Of a DNA stretch of 64,000 nt, positions 49,549 through 62,268 are shown piece by piece. Under the pieces are notes generated by a model that was given only the letters and a program-made list of their open reading frames with translations, was not told the origin of the DNA and did not search any database. A program made the position numbers and the translations under genes. The DNA comes from Cyclina sinensis. Lineage: Eukaryota > Mollusca > Bivalvia > Venerida > Veneridae. The stretch is taken from positions 4,343,063 to 4,407,062 of the forward strand of contig JAAONU010000014.1 in NCBI GenBank assembly GCA_012932295.1, in the 5' to 3' direction. The number at the start of each line of letters is the position of its first letter. The stretch's first letter is position 1.

Positions 49549-49650
49549 TTGGGATTCGAATCCGCACCTAACGGCAACAACCACCTAGCAATGCAAAGTC
49601 AGAACGACTTAGGCCAATTGGCCATCGCAACAACCTCCAACCCCCAAAAA
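49549..49650 (-). mobile_element. tRNA-like (Ser/Leu type) repeat, copy 1
   Basis: The minus strand reads 'gcgatggccaattggcctaa', 'tctgactttgcattgctagg' and 'ggattcgaatcccaacggga', a class II tRNA-like layout with A and B boxes and a long variable region. It lacks a plausible complete acceptor stem, so it is called a SINE head or tail and not a tRNA gene. Confidence 0.65.
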
Positions 49651-49801
49651 TATTGCGCAAAAAACCGGAATATTAGTGTCGACCTCACACCACACCGGTG
49701 ACAGGCGTTTGACGTATGACAGCACTGACTATTTGAACTGGGAGACTTTATACGGCCGCCACACGGCACAAGTAGCGCTGTTGTAAATTATAAATAATTA
49801 A

Positions 49802-49890
49802 GTTCCCAGTGGGATTCGAACCCGCATCGGACGGCAACAACCGCCTCGCAATGCAAAGTCAGACCACTTTAGACCACTGGCAACAATAAT
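49802..49890 (-). mobile_element. tRNA-like (Ser/Leu type) repeat, copy 2
   Basis: Same orientation and same motifs as 49549-49650 ('gggttcgaatcccactggga'). The two bracket about 150 bp of unusually GC-rich sequence (49650-49790). Together they may be one composite SINE or two tandem insertions. Confidence 0.65.
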
Positions 49891-51524
49891 TTTCAAACAG
49901 TTGATAACGTTTGAGGTCACTGTTTATAGTGCTGGTCTTGAAGACAAATTTTGACTGACACAAATGACTATGACCATTCTTTTGTTTGAAAGAGCTTTTG
50001 GTCAGAAATCAACAAATTTTTCCATCAAAGAGATGACAGAGATAGGCATAGATAGGCCGTTTGTGTCCTTTATACTGAACACTTGATACTCGTTTAGCAA
50101 TCATGAGTGTTTTGATATTTTGAAATGCGCATCAAGCTGGTCGAATTTAAATCGCAGACAAATGAGGGTATGTTGACCCCAAAATACCATGGCCATTTGT
50201 ACAGCCTAAATTGCACTAAAACTCAAATGACATAAATAGACTTAGTTATCGATAAATGCAGTATTTTGAATCACTGAAGTATCTTTTAGATATTTGCTAA
50301 ACAGCTCACGTAAGAATGGTTAAATAAACATGTTATTCCTGTGTTTACTTATATAAATATATATATGTATGTAATTTGATTCTATATACCACGACATTTC
50401 GTGATTATGAAACCTTTTAAATATAAACGCTCCCTATAATGTATTTTCCATGTCATGTGCTATAGCAAAAAAGGAAACTCATTTATAACTAGGAACAATT
50501 GATTAACAGTTTCTTCAAATTTATAGATGTTCACTTCTGCAGTCACTTCCTTCTCAGAGTATAAGTTAATGAAACACACTCACGAAATGTGGAGAAGAGT
50601 TTTCAGGACAAAAAGACACGATCATGTTTTTTACCATCTTTAAAATAGTAAAATTTTCTGAAATTTTGATTTGATAATATTTAACAAATTATTTGTGCTT
50701 GTCTCAATCCGAAACCAGGCTTTTCACAATCCATGAAATAGTTAAAATGACTTCATTTACTGATAAAACAATAGTGATATAACGTAATACATTTCTAGTT
50801 TAAATTAAACGTTTTCAGACGTTGTGAGACATCACGGTTTCGTCTACAATGCTGCACAGTGCATTAACACTTTTTTAAAGTAAACTAAATTCATCATTGT
50901 GTATTTAAGTCCGTATTAACCAGAAGTAGTAGGTAGAATTTAAAAAGTAACCATTTCAAGAAACACTAGTTTGCTTTGTCTTTTAACATTTCTACTTTTA
51001 CTTCACTTCAGACAGATCTTTATATATCAGATGTATCTTGAACAGATGGATTGTATAACTGAATTAGGTTACACGTCTCAGAACATATAAGTGATCTATT
51101 TGTAAAACAACTGTAAGCGTCTTGTCTTCACAGTTTATGAATGTAAATCAAAATTTTAAATACGGCCAAATCAGTTTAAATTAGATATTAGTTATAAGTT
51201 TATTAGTGTAAATGATACTAATTATTGCAATCTAAATAAGTATGAATTTGACTGATAACATGCCTAATTGGTCATCATCTCCCAGGATTGGTTTGAAAAT
51301 GATTCTGGATCACGCATCAGTTGTACCAATATACCCTCTTTCTGCACCACTGTATTTGACATATTATAAATAATTACAAAACTTAACAGTTTCAAATATA
51401 GGTTTTCTGAATCGATCAAATAAGTCAAATTTTATTTTCGTAATTGTACGTATGAACATTACCAGGGGAGATTCTTTTAATGTAATCTCAGAGCATATTG
51501 AACACGGTTAAATTTCATTGTAAG

Positions 51525-51735
51525 TCGTGGTCTAGTAGTAAATGCGCCCACGTAGGTTCGAGTACTGTCAGAGACTTATTTTAATATGGATGATTAGTAA
51601 GCTGCCAGCTACTTAAAAATTATTTACCGATTTTCTCTCTCCTTTTTTAAAAAAAGTGTCTAGCGGTAAAACTGTACAGGAGATTCGTCTCATAAGCTCG
51701 GGTGACCGGCCCTATTTTTAGGAGTGACACTGCAC
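51525..51735 (+). mobile_element. Fossil tRNA-derived SINE (unit U3 copy)
   Basis: B-box-like 'gtaggttcgagtactgtca' at the position equivalent to 35770 and 46550. The tail has 'ataagctcgggtgaccgg'. Confidence 0.7.
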
Positions 51736-52300
51736 TTTACAAACACTTCACTTGTATTACATGACTAAAACACTTATAAAACATTCCATGTTGTATAAAA
51801 GGTATCTGAAAAAAGACAAGATTAGAGCTGATGTTTATCTGAAATTTGTGCTGAAACATTGCACACATCTATACTGACTTAAAGAACAATATTTTGCCTG
51901 ATCTGACATAAAACATATCACAGGAGTATAATGAGTATCTAATTGTTCTTTTTTTGTTAATTGTCTCATTTGATAACATATATTCATTTGATAAGATATA
52001 TGTAGATGTTTTCTTGTTTTATACATAATACATGTAATAAACTGTGCATACATACATAACACGACAGCAGCTCAAACGTGTGTCTACAATCTTAGACATG
52101 TCTGCAAGAAACATGAAAACATTACCAGCTTCAGTAATGTGATTCTTTTTGACCCATTAACACTCGAAAACTACTTAGCAGGCAATCAACCTTTTCTACA
52201 ATAAAACGCCAGGAGATTTTTTTGTCTTTACGGTTGATTCTGTTTCTTGAAACATCAGTACTAATCAACTGTAGTGTTTTCTGTAAAACGTAGTGCCCGA

Positions 52301-53334
52301 TTTATATATTAAAGCCATTTATAAGAATAAAATTCGGAAAGAAACTAACAGAATAAGCCATGTGATTCAACTGCTTATTGAAAACTTTTTTTCTTTTATT
52401 AAAACATATAAGGAGTTAACAAAATTGCGAATATATCTGTTGCTGACATCTTATAACAGTAATGCGCCACATTACAGTCAAATGCGTTTTAACTTTGAAT
52501 TATAATAATAAAAAGCTATCAGATCGTTTCCATTTACGGCGAAATAAATTTATTGATTACTGTTTCCTTATACGTGAAACAGATTCACTAGAGAAAATTG
52601 TACACATTTTTTTTTTTTTAAGCCCCGGATCCCGTTTATTTTCCCCGTCATAGGTTAAGAAGAGGTCGGAGAACCATCCTCAACTAACCTTACAAGAACA
52701 ATGATATAACATATTTATCTATAATTATCAATTTGTCAATGGCATAAAAAAGATATTATTACAATATATATAACGGGGAAAAAGAACTAATTAAAGCACC
52801 TTTTGCCTCAGGGGCCAAATATATGCATAATGCAGCCATTAAGGTATCATATATCTGTAAGTGTAAAAAAAGATTAAAATTTTATAGCTGTAGGAAATTT
52901 TTAGGAAGAACATAAAAAATCTACAAGTGACCAATAGTTTTGGTATTTGTCAACTTTAATTGTCTTACTAAAAATTGACGAGGCTAGCGTAAGGCTTTTT
53001 TTAGACCTATCAAAGATGGTATGTACACATTTCACAAGGGCGGCAAATCCTATAGAGGATTTAATTGGCCTTGTTTGGATTTTTCTATGTATGTTTACTC
53101 ACATATCTACTCGAAGATATGTATCATATCTATCGTATCTATGCATGTCGAAGTTGAAGTTGAAGTTGAAGGTTACAATCTGACCTGCTTCAGTTTTTGA
53201 ATTCAGTACAAAATTTTGTTGTTAAATAATAGTGACATAGATTTCTGCGAAAAGAAATATGAATTACCCTTAAAGCAGCAAACAAAACATTATCTACTTT
53301 ATTTTTATATCAGAAGTAACTAGTTTAAATATTA
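52301..53334. other. AT-rich stretch without recognisable genes
   Basis: Contains a short (gaagtt)n run at about 53150-53172. Open frames at 52293-52653 and 52947-53183 have no recognisable domain. Confidence 0.5.
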
Positions 53335-53555
53335 ATGTTCCAAATGCCCAAGATGCATGCAAGTCTTGACAAATTGTGCGGGGGAAAACAGCAATTGTTT
53401 AGAAATCATCAAAGTTTACAAGTAAGAAAAACTTCTTTCAAATCACACAGGTATGTTCTGAATAACCAAGATGCGTGGCAGTCGAGATAAATACTTGTAA
53501 AAACAGTGATTGTCTAGAAATCATGAAAGTTCACTTGTGAGAGACACTCAATTCT
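53335..53555. repeat. Two tandem copies of about 115 bp
   Basis: 'tgttccaaatgcccaagatg' to 'atcacac' (53335-53450) and 'tgttctgaataaccaagatg' to 'ctcaattc' (53453-53555). Both contain 'agaaatcatsaaagttyac'-like cores. Confidence 0.75.
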
Positions 53556-54554
53556 AAGAGCTATAAAAATGAAAAACAAACCTTGTCGTTCAATTGTTAA
53601 TTCAATATACGACTTATCAAACAGTATTCAGCTTTATTCAATATGACATTTTTTTTTTCAAATGAGTATATCAAAGTAAACAAAAATTGGTTATGTTATT
53701 GATTTTAAGGATACATGTAAAACTACATTGATTTGTCTATGATATTCAAGGTAGCTTTGAACACTGATAAAAATTTAAATCCTGTTTTTATAATGAAGTA
53801 GGTCTGATTAATGCAGAATGTTGTTTTTCATGCTTGTTACGCAATTCTTTTTCCCGAGGTTACTTCAAGAAATCACTTGATAGAGATAATCGTCCTCGCG
53901 TATTATATCAACAGGTTTGAAAATTTATGTGGTCACACATACTGAAGTCATACTTCGATTCCACGGTTCTACTGTACTTGATTTCAGTGAATGTAATAAG
54001 CATACACATAATTTCAAAGAAATACTTAAAGTTATAATTGTTAAAAGTTGAGCTTTTGATGGCATAGAACTCTTGTCATGTCAGAAATGGCTTTTTCTTT
54101 CTAATAAGCAACAAACACTACTACTCCAATTGCAATACATCACATAATAATAATGATAATAACATCACGAGGATATCATTTATATTATGATTTTACTGCT
54201 TTATTTTCTTAAATTTGGATTTTACATTTTACTGAAGACTTATTACTTTGCCTATCACTAAAGGATGGTGAAGAGAATGGGAATCTAGAACTGGTCTTCT
54301 CAGGAACGATGGTTAGGTATGACTTGATTGTAAGAGGTTTTACTGAGACATTTCACGAAAAATCAATCAGGCAGTTTCGAATAAATTAGTTAGTAAACTA
54401 GTTTGACAGTGAACGTTAGATGTAAACGAAAAACTATGATTTATAACAGTAGCTTTTCGACTAAAAGTTACAACTTTTCCCATTTTAAGATAAATATTTT
54501 GCATTTTTAAAATCAAAATTCAGTATTTTCATATTCACACAGTACACAGAGGTA
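53556..54554. other. AT-rich stretch without recognisable genes
   Basis: Nothing recognised on either strand. Confidence 0.5.
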
Positions 54555-54805
54555 TAATTTTAACACTGCCTTCCCCTTCTGTTAAGCTCATTACCTAAGT
54601 ATTCATGTGAAAGCAAGAAAATTGTGATAACAACCAACTGTTAGTGCAAAGACATTTATATATGTGTTAATGGACATCTAATAATAACTTTCACGTCCAT
54701 CTATAAACCAAAAAGCTTTCCCTAGATAGAAATGTTTATACTGTTCTTATATCTAATTCTAGCTTTTACGTCTGTAAAATGAATTATTATAAATCAGTTT
54801 TAATG
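54555..54805. repeat. Inverted relative of 36630-36960
   Basis: Reverse complement of part of unit U1's right end, moderately diverged, with internal indels. Confidence 0.75.
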
Positions 54806-56339
54806 ACTGCATTATTTAATTGACCAGCATGTTGCGGCTATTAGAAATTCTACAAAATATAAATATTTTAATATTTAATATTTTAAACGGGCGTATAAAA
54901 ATGCAGCAAGTTCTTCTGTCACATTTATAAGCATATTTTTTTCTAATATCTAGACTGTGCCATATGTTTTCTATATTTAGAAAGCATGCAATTAAGTTCG
55001 AAATATTCATGATCATATTACGTCTTTAAACCACTCATTGTCTGACATGTATGGCCATTAAGTAAATATAGTTGATTTATTTTGAGAAGTTTAATAATGC
55101 CAAAAGTTGACATTTTCGGGTAACGTTATTAGTTATTTTTAAGTAAATTGACCTTCTGGTTTAAGGTGACAGCTTTTGACTTTCTCTGAACTCACTATTT
55201 CATCCACAGATCAAAAATAATTTTAGTACCTGTACTAGATCGTTAGAGAAAAATAGTATGCACAAAGTGCATGTCTATATCCATTACGGTTTAACCGAGT
55301 AGAATCAATATGGCTCAGATAATTAACTAAAAGCTTACGGCTAAGATTATGAAAGGAATCGATGGAAAATTTTAATAACCTAGTCCCCTTTCTAAATATT
55401 TCAATGACAGAATGATAGAGTAAAAGCTGTGCACGAGATCTTGTTGTTCAATATGCTTATGTCAGAAAAGAAAAAAAAGTACCGAAATATACTTTCTACT
55501 GCGAAAAGAATTGTCTGTTGCCCCCTTGAATGTTTTGTTTTGAGTTGGAAAATGCGATAAATATGACTGAAATGGTATTGTTGGTGTAATTAATGTTGGT
55601 AAAATTTAGAAATATTTAGCTATATATATAAGCAAAGGAATTTGTTTTAAGTGATAGGACCATACTTAAAAAAAGTCAATCAAGTAAATTTACGGTTTTA
55701 AATTTATTTTCATAACTCAAAACTGGATTAGACTTAAAGTTAAAGATGATATATTTTTGTCAATTATGACAGAAAAAGAAGATAAACTATGTAAATTCAA
55801 CCGAGTAATGCCCAGCGTCTACAAAATCAGACATAGGTGAAAAGTGCAGACCCAGATCAGACTCCGCAATATGCTGCATCTGGTCAGGGTCTACACTGTT
55901 TGCATAAAGGTCTTTCTTGCCTAAATAGACTGAAATTGAAATTTATACCAAAAACCCTTTAAATTGAAAATGGACTTGTCCAACTTACCAGCATGTCATA
56001 ATTCATTGGGCAAAAACATGAAAAATGGGTTAATTTTATGACATACTATTTTCAATCACTCGACAGTGCTTTCTTTTGAACAATCAATTTAGCATGATAG
56101 TTTGGATTGTAAATATTGATAAGAATCAAGAAAAACCTATGGTTGATTAAATACCCCAACAGGAAATACAAATATTTTCTATAATATACATGACAAATTA
56201 TCCTATCCTAGTCTTAGCCTTCCCAGCCTTCCTTTGTAGATCTATGTAAAAGCACATTATCTTAAACGTGATAATACTGGTAGAAAATGTCATTTGTTCA
56301 AATTCTTGCTATGCTGGTCAAATGTTTTTTTTTTTCATT
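54806..56339. other. AT-rich stretch without recognisable genes
   Basis: Nothing recognised on either strand. Confidence 0.5.
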
Positions 56340-56720
56340 TTTTTTGTAAAACCTTACCAATTATAGGACGTAATATCTCATCTGTGTTTGTTAAAAAAGA
56401 CCAATATGTATTGCATTTTGTCTTATTTACTGACAAAATATCAATCAGTGTTGTATATTGTCCAATTCGTGTTGTAGAATAATATCATTTATATCTTTTT
56501 ATTGACTCATTTGTATTTTAAATAAGATCAGTATGTAACGTATATTGTCTCATTTGTGCTGTATAGACAATTTTTATTACATATTGTCTCATTTTTGTTG
56601 TATCATAAGAAAACAAATGCATTTCGTAATGTCTCATTTGCATTTTAGAATAAATCAATTTGTACTTCATATTGTCTTATTTATGTTGTAAATTAATATC
56701 AGTATGTGGTGTATATTAAT
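56340..56720. repeat. Degenerate tandem repeat, unit about 50 bp
   Basis: Recurring 'tattgtctcatttgtgttgt' variants followed by 'a.aat.atcaatatgta' occur about seven times with heavy drift. Confidence 0.75.
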
Positions 56721-56754
56721 GATTTACCGCTATATTTATCTTAAATGTTGATTT

Positions 56755-56960
56755 GAGGCCCCGTGGTCCAGGGGTAGAGCGCAGGGCTCCGGATCCGTAG
56801 GTCGCGGGTTCGAAACCCGTCAGAGGCGAGATTCTCTCACAACCTTCACATTCCTCCACGCTGCGCGAATACTGGTATGGAACCCAGGCAGCAGTCATCG
56901 AGCGTGATGAAACTAAGTCGTAAGAACTTGTATCGCAACCGATGTAAAATAAATGAGTCT
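56755..56960 (+). mobile_element. tRNA-derived SINE, Arg-like head
   Basis: The head 'gccccgtggtccaggggtag' holds an A box and 'cgcgggttcgaaacccgtc' a B box. The anticodon-loop position reads ctccgga, hinting at an Arg-type ancestor. The body runs about 130 bp past the head to 'aaataaatgagtctaaac', so this is a SINE and not a tRNA gene. The matching minus-strand frame (L-T-G-F-E-P) is an artefact of the B box. Confidence 0.8.
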
Positions 56961-59900
56961 AAACATATGTATATTACTTATTTTGCTTTTTTTCTACAAA
57001 GAATGTATTTTTAAAAAAATGTTTTGTTGTGCTGCTATTTTAAGGAGAATTCATTATTCTATAAAACGTATCGAATTTTGAAACTTAAAATTTGGTTTAT
57101 GACGCTCTCGATAATTGTAACGAAACTAAAACATTTTTTGAAACTGTCCTCAGTGCCATATCTGGAAGCATTTGAAACATTTTTAACTCAAGGTTTATAG
57201 AAATCGATGTAACATTAGGGTTGATGAAATTTTAATCAGTTCACTAAGGCAATAATAATGGTTTAATTTCTATGATTTGCTGCTTAAACTTAGTTATTTA
57301 TGAATTTATGATTTGCTATGTCAATATGTATAATAAAAAAGGGAAAGGAGAAATAATAGGTTATATTTCATTCTACGTTGCAGACAGAAAAAATGAAATG
57401 TCAAAGAATATTGTTATTAATGGAATTATCTAAAAATAGAAAACAACATGGAAACAGGAACTAAACCAGTGGCACTAAACTAGAGACGCATCTGTTTTCT
57501 GCCTTCCAAGGAAATTAATTTTGCCATTTTTTTCAGGATAGAATTTCTGTTAAATCTCCCGAAGTAAGAACGTCCCTTTTAAATCAGTTTGTTTCAGCTT
57601 AAAATTCGTAACATGCTTTGTAGCCAGCGTCAATGGATATTCCCTGATTTTATTTTCGAATTCCATTTATCCAACCATTATGAATACTCTTGACAATCCG
57701 ATATCCTGTTATCTAAGGAACTCAGTTGTAGATAAAATTTGAAGAAAGATTCTGCGTTACACGAATTTTGAGAACTGATACTTTTCAAGAGCATTTTTTA
57801 ATTGAAACTTTATCAAACGTTTTTTTCAGACGTAACATTAATTCCTTCGTATCTTCATTTTCATTACATTGTCTTAAATGAGAATTTGTCGGCAAAACAA
57901 TTTGTGACCTTGGTTAACTGTTAGTTCTTAAAAAAATGTACATTAACTCCTAACGAAAACAAAAAACTCCTTAAGAAAATATACTTGCGAAAAAGTAAAC
58001 TCTTAGTTTCCAAACGCGGTCAAACATGATTTGTTCACAAACGGGCCACTATGGTTTGATATAAAAAATAATACGTCACGCCCTAAGTCGTATATTGAGA
58101 GGAGAAACAAATGAATGAATTCAAATAATTCAAACAATACATACGGAAAGCAAAACAAAAATATGTCTGAGAAAATACATAAATAACGTTGCAAATAGGA
58201 AATAACTGCATTGCAAGCATTGAAAATTTTCTCCATTGCAAAGGGGCGAGTGCAGTATAACCACTTGCAGACTTTTATGATTTTATATGATATTATTTGC
58301 GTATTCTAAATAATTTAGTATGACCTTTATGTATAGTTATGGAAAATTCATTTGCATTTATATGCTGCATAATACTAAATGCGCCACCTTTATACGTTTA
58401 ACTTGACTTATATAATAATATCTTCTAGTGGAGACAAAGATGAATAATGCATAAGAAATATATTTCAGGAATTCTGTAACTCACAGCATGTCTTTGAGAT
58501 TGAAAATAGTCTAAATATTTGTAAAGCTTTATACATGTACAAAGAAATGAGTTGTTCTATTATTATTTTGTGTTTATTAAAATATTGTAGCCGATAATTA
58601 AAAGTGTTAAAAGGTTTTTCCTTCGTTTTTTTCTTTTTTCAAAGTAAATCTAATGCTTGGTATTTAAACTAATTCATCTAATTAATTTCAAATGAAGAAA
58701 AAGTGTTATAGACGTAATTATGCATATCTGAACGGATTTAAAAAAAGAAGAAAAAACAAAAACAAAACACACCTCACACAAACACACACACACGCACCAC
58801 ACGCACACCTGAAAACTGAAAATTTTGCAGTGCATTTTGAATTTTAACCGTTGCAGTAAAAATTCTAGAAATTCAAGGGATTTAACACAAAATATTCAGA
58901 CCTGCATCATATACTGGGAAACAGCAGATGATTTATATGATATATGCTGATACCGCCCTGAAACGGCCACTATTTTTTTTTGTATAAGCAGTTTATATTG
59001 CAGAATTACATGGGCGGACACAACGTCTTTGTAAACTTCTGTTCATGTCTGCAAAGCTTTATATGTCTAAGGAGTACTTTTTTGCTAAACTCTGAGAAGC
59101 AAAATATCGTCTGATACCAAGGACAATTTCAGCAAATTTTACATTTTAGCAAAGAAAAGGTTCTTTAGCCAGAACCTATTATCTATAACTATTATTTTTT
59201 ATTATCTTCCATCCGAATTGTTTTAAGTCTTGCTAGTTAATATTATTTTAAACATGTTGTTTACTAGAATATTTAAATTGCTTATTTAGACGGACACGTA
59301 GTCTTGTGTTTAAAATGATCTGTCTATTCTTTTTAAACCACTGAGAATGTTAACTATGTGTATTTGTGAAAGTTTGTGAAATACGAAAACGTGCAAAGGC
59401 GCATGGAAAAAAGTGCAATTCTATCCTCATTATACATTGAATGTGTCATTTCGGTGAAAAGAAACATGATTGTCGACATGAGTCTATAATCCATTAAATG
59501 CAGAGATTAGAAAAACTGCAACAAATCAATACTATTTCCACTTTCTTCTTCAGAAATTCAAGTGTTTTATGATCATCAATAGATAAATGAATGGCAAATT
59601 GTTATAAACCAATCAACAAATTCTTAAAAGCTTGTATTGGATATCCATTCTTAGCAAACTTCTAAATGTCCGTAAAATTTGTTTCAACACGTTTTCCTCA
59701 CATACTTAAATCAATCTAAACTTGCTAGCCGGCAAGAGAAGAAAAACGTGACTAAGTTTTCACTGAAAAAAAGGGAATTGCTTAACATGAAATACGCTTC
59801 AACTCCTTCATATAATAAAGAAAAAAAGTATTACGGAATCTATTCCTCTAAAACCGAACATAAAATATAAGGCAAACATGTTACCTTTTTATAGGGAAAA

Positions 59901-60001
59901 GAAAAAATGAAAGTTTATTTTCCTCATCTTAAGTTTAAACTTCATAACATACTTTTGACATATCATTGTTTGTTCTTCTATTTTGATATTTTTCTATATC
60001 T
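56961..60001. other. AT-rich stretch without recognisable genes
   Basis: Apart from a CA-rich microsatellite at 58769-58808, nothing is recognised on either strand. Confidence 0.5.
58769..58808. repeat. Imperfect CA-rich microsatellite
   Basis: Runs of acacacac broken by single-base changes. Confidence 0.85.
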
Positions 60002-61339
60002 GGGGCCATATTTCATTAGCATCTTAAGATGAAAATAAATCTTAAGTTAAAAATTTTCATCCTAAGTCCTGTCAATTTCTCCTTAAAATTAAGAATTTTC
60101 TTAAGTGTTATTTCATAAACTTTTTATCTTAAGAAAATTTAAGAACGTCGTTTTTTCTCCTTAAAGTTAAGGAAGGGTACTGCGTGTCTTAGAATACTTA
60201 AGAAAATCTTAAGTTATCGATCACTTTTTAGCAACGCTAATTTTTCGACGATTTTTGCCAGGGAAAACATATTTGAAGTAAAAGGAGACGGTAAGTAATT
60301 TTCTTAGAGTTTATTTCACAATATTTTTCCGGGACTGTCGTTTTTAAATTACACATAGCCCAAATACTGGGGAGCAACTCTAGACGAACGCTACAACAAC
60401 AACAAACATTCTCAACAATGTTTTGTATTTACGCAATACTAACTTTGTCTTTAGCGTGCAGTAATTAAATTGAATGAGAAATGTGTCATGGAATGAGGGG
60501 AAAGAAAGCAACAGTTATCAAAAGCGTGTTTATGCTCAAATTGTGCTCAAATATAAATTTAAATTTTGGATCAAACAAAATTGGGATAGAACATATATTC
60601 GGACGGATTCGACGGGCTTCGGATGATTAAACAACAGTGATTTAACGTGAATTTATCTGTTAAATTCTGTTGTTTGTTGTTTTTGCTCTGTCATTACATC
60701 AATGAATACTGGGTTAACAGTCATGATGGGGTTATCAGGTTATAGAAGAAGATTATGTCTTGAGACCCTAACTATTTGATCTAGGTGCTAAAACGACAGT
60801 TCCGCATTATTGTCATTATGTGCAAAGAGAAGTATTTTTTTTATTTCCAATGACTTCTACTTATTCTTTTTGAAAGCTACTCAGGATTTGTACCCTTCTT
60901 CAAGAAACGGAACATTGACACTGTGTGCATTTTGTAATATCTTCTTTAATTGTGCTTAGAGTTGACGGATGCTTGGCGTAAACATAATTATTCAATGAAA
61001 GCTTACAAAAATTACTGACAAAGATATGTGCATGTTGATTTTCTGTTTCTTTATATTTGTTAAAAAATATTAGGTTAATATATTTAACTTTTGGTATAGT
61101 TACAACTTACATGACCTACTAAACAAAAAAAAAAGATAAAAAGGAATATTATGAAACAACTACTATAATTATTGTCATATATCTATTTTAAATGTAAAGA
61201 TTTCAAGAAACATGTGCACATGTTACTGTTGAAGAAAACTAGTTAACATGTAAAGTTGAATTATTTAATTTTGATTGCATAGAGTATTTTTTTAATATTT
61301 TATGGCGAGCATTGGTCCAATCACTATTTTCGATTTCAT

Positions 61340-61430
61340 GTATTCACTTGTTAAAGGGTGAGACAAATATGCGGTCAGACGGGGGCTGGAACCAAGGACG
61401 CTTTGCTTACAGAGCAAGTGCTGTACAGAC
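61340..61430 (-). mobile_element. Possible tRNA-like SINE fragment
   Basis: The minus strand has 'cttggttccagcccccgtct', which resembles a B box, preceded by 'agcacttgctctgtaagc'. Weak. It also explains part of the 134-codon plus-strand open frame at 61312-61716, which shows no domain. Confidence 0.3.
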
Positions 61431-62268
61431 ATATAATGCGCCAAAAATGAATATTATAGCCAAGATGAAGGTTGTTCTTAATCCCAGACAGAACATGTTT
61501 TGTTCAGGAACTTTTGGCTTTAACAGAAAAGTACAGAAGACGTCATCAATTAAGAAAGATTGTTTTCCCATATTTCACAAAATGATTTTTTTGTATCTTT
61601 ATTATGAAGTTTACGATTTGAATGATTTGTTTGTATATCTACATGTCGTCCACTTTCTGTCGTTTTTTGGTATATTATCTGAATTTATGGGCTGTAAAGC
61701 TGACAGGTTTACTTAAAAAGCTGTGAGATTACCTGAATTTAAACATTATTTGAATTGAGTTCATGATCATCATACAAGAGATAACCAGTTTAATTCATAA
61801 AAATGTCTCTAGCTGCCAATTGAAAAAAAAAATTAAAAAAAAAAAAATCTGAAGTCAAAATGTTGTTTAAAGCCATGTTTTATCATGGAAAACCGGATTA
61901 ATCCTTTTCTATTAAGCTATTACTGCATATAGAAGACTTTCAATGCTCTTCAACGCCTTACCAAAAATGCCTTGTTTTGACAAATTACAAGGACTAGAGC
62001 TTGCTAATAGATACTAACCATGAATCATCGTTTACAATACCTCTACCAAAAATGTTCAAATAATATACTTTTGGTCAAAATTACTTATTACATGACAGCT
62101 TTAAATACGTTATTATTACACACCTTTTGTGCATTAATCTGGAAGTCTTCTTGAGGATGTATTTGTGCAATGTATTTTGACAATAATTTTTCACCTGTAA
62201 ATGCTAGGAAATATATAAACAATTTCATTTAAGTTTAAAACAAAATTTCCTTGATTTTTTGCTTAGAC

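Larger units (their letters stand above)
47388..52300 (+). repeat. Duplicated unit U3
   Basis: Starts with 'tgtacacaattatgtgcata' (compare 39747) and is colinear with U1 and U2 to about 51870. The tail 52040-52300 repeats 47090-47340 ('tcttagatatgtctgca' versus 'tcttagacatgtctgca'). It contains a pair of tRNA-like repeats at 49549-49890 not found in the other units. No gene recognised. Confidence 0.8.

Noticed and set aside
56758..56830. Possible functional tRNA-Arg gene
   Set aside because: Box A and box B are good, but the transcript-like body continues about 130 bp with a SINE-type tail, so a SINE is more likely. A tRNA covariance-model scan would decide.
56716..56898. Open frame with L-T-G-F-E-P
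   Set aside because: Same B-box artefact, in the SINE at 56755.
61312..61716. 134-codon plus-strand open frame inside the right-hand Harbinger element
   Set aside because: Composition is hydrophobic and AT-driven, part of it covers a tRNA-like sequence, and no transposon accessory domain (Myb/SANT) is visible.
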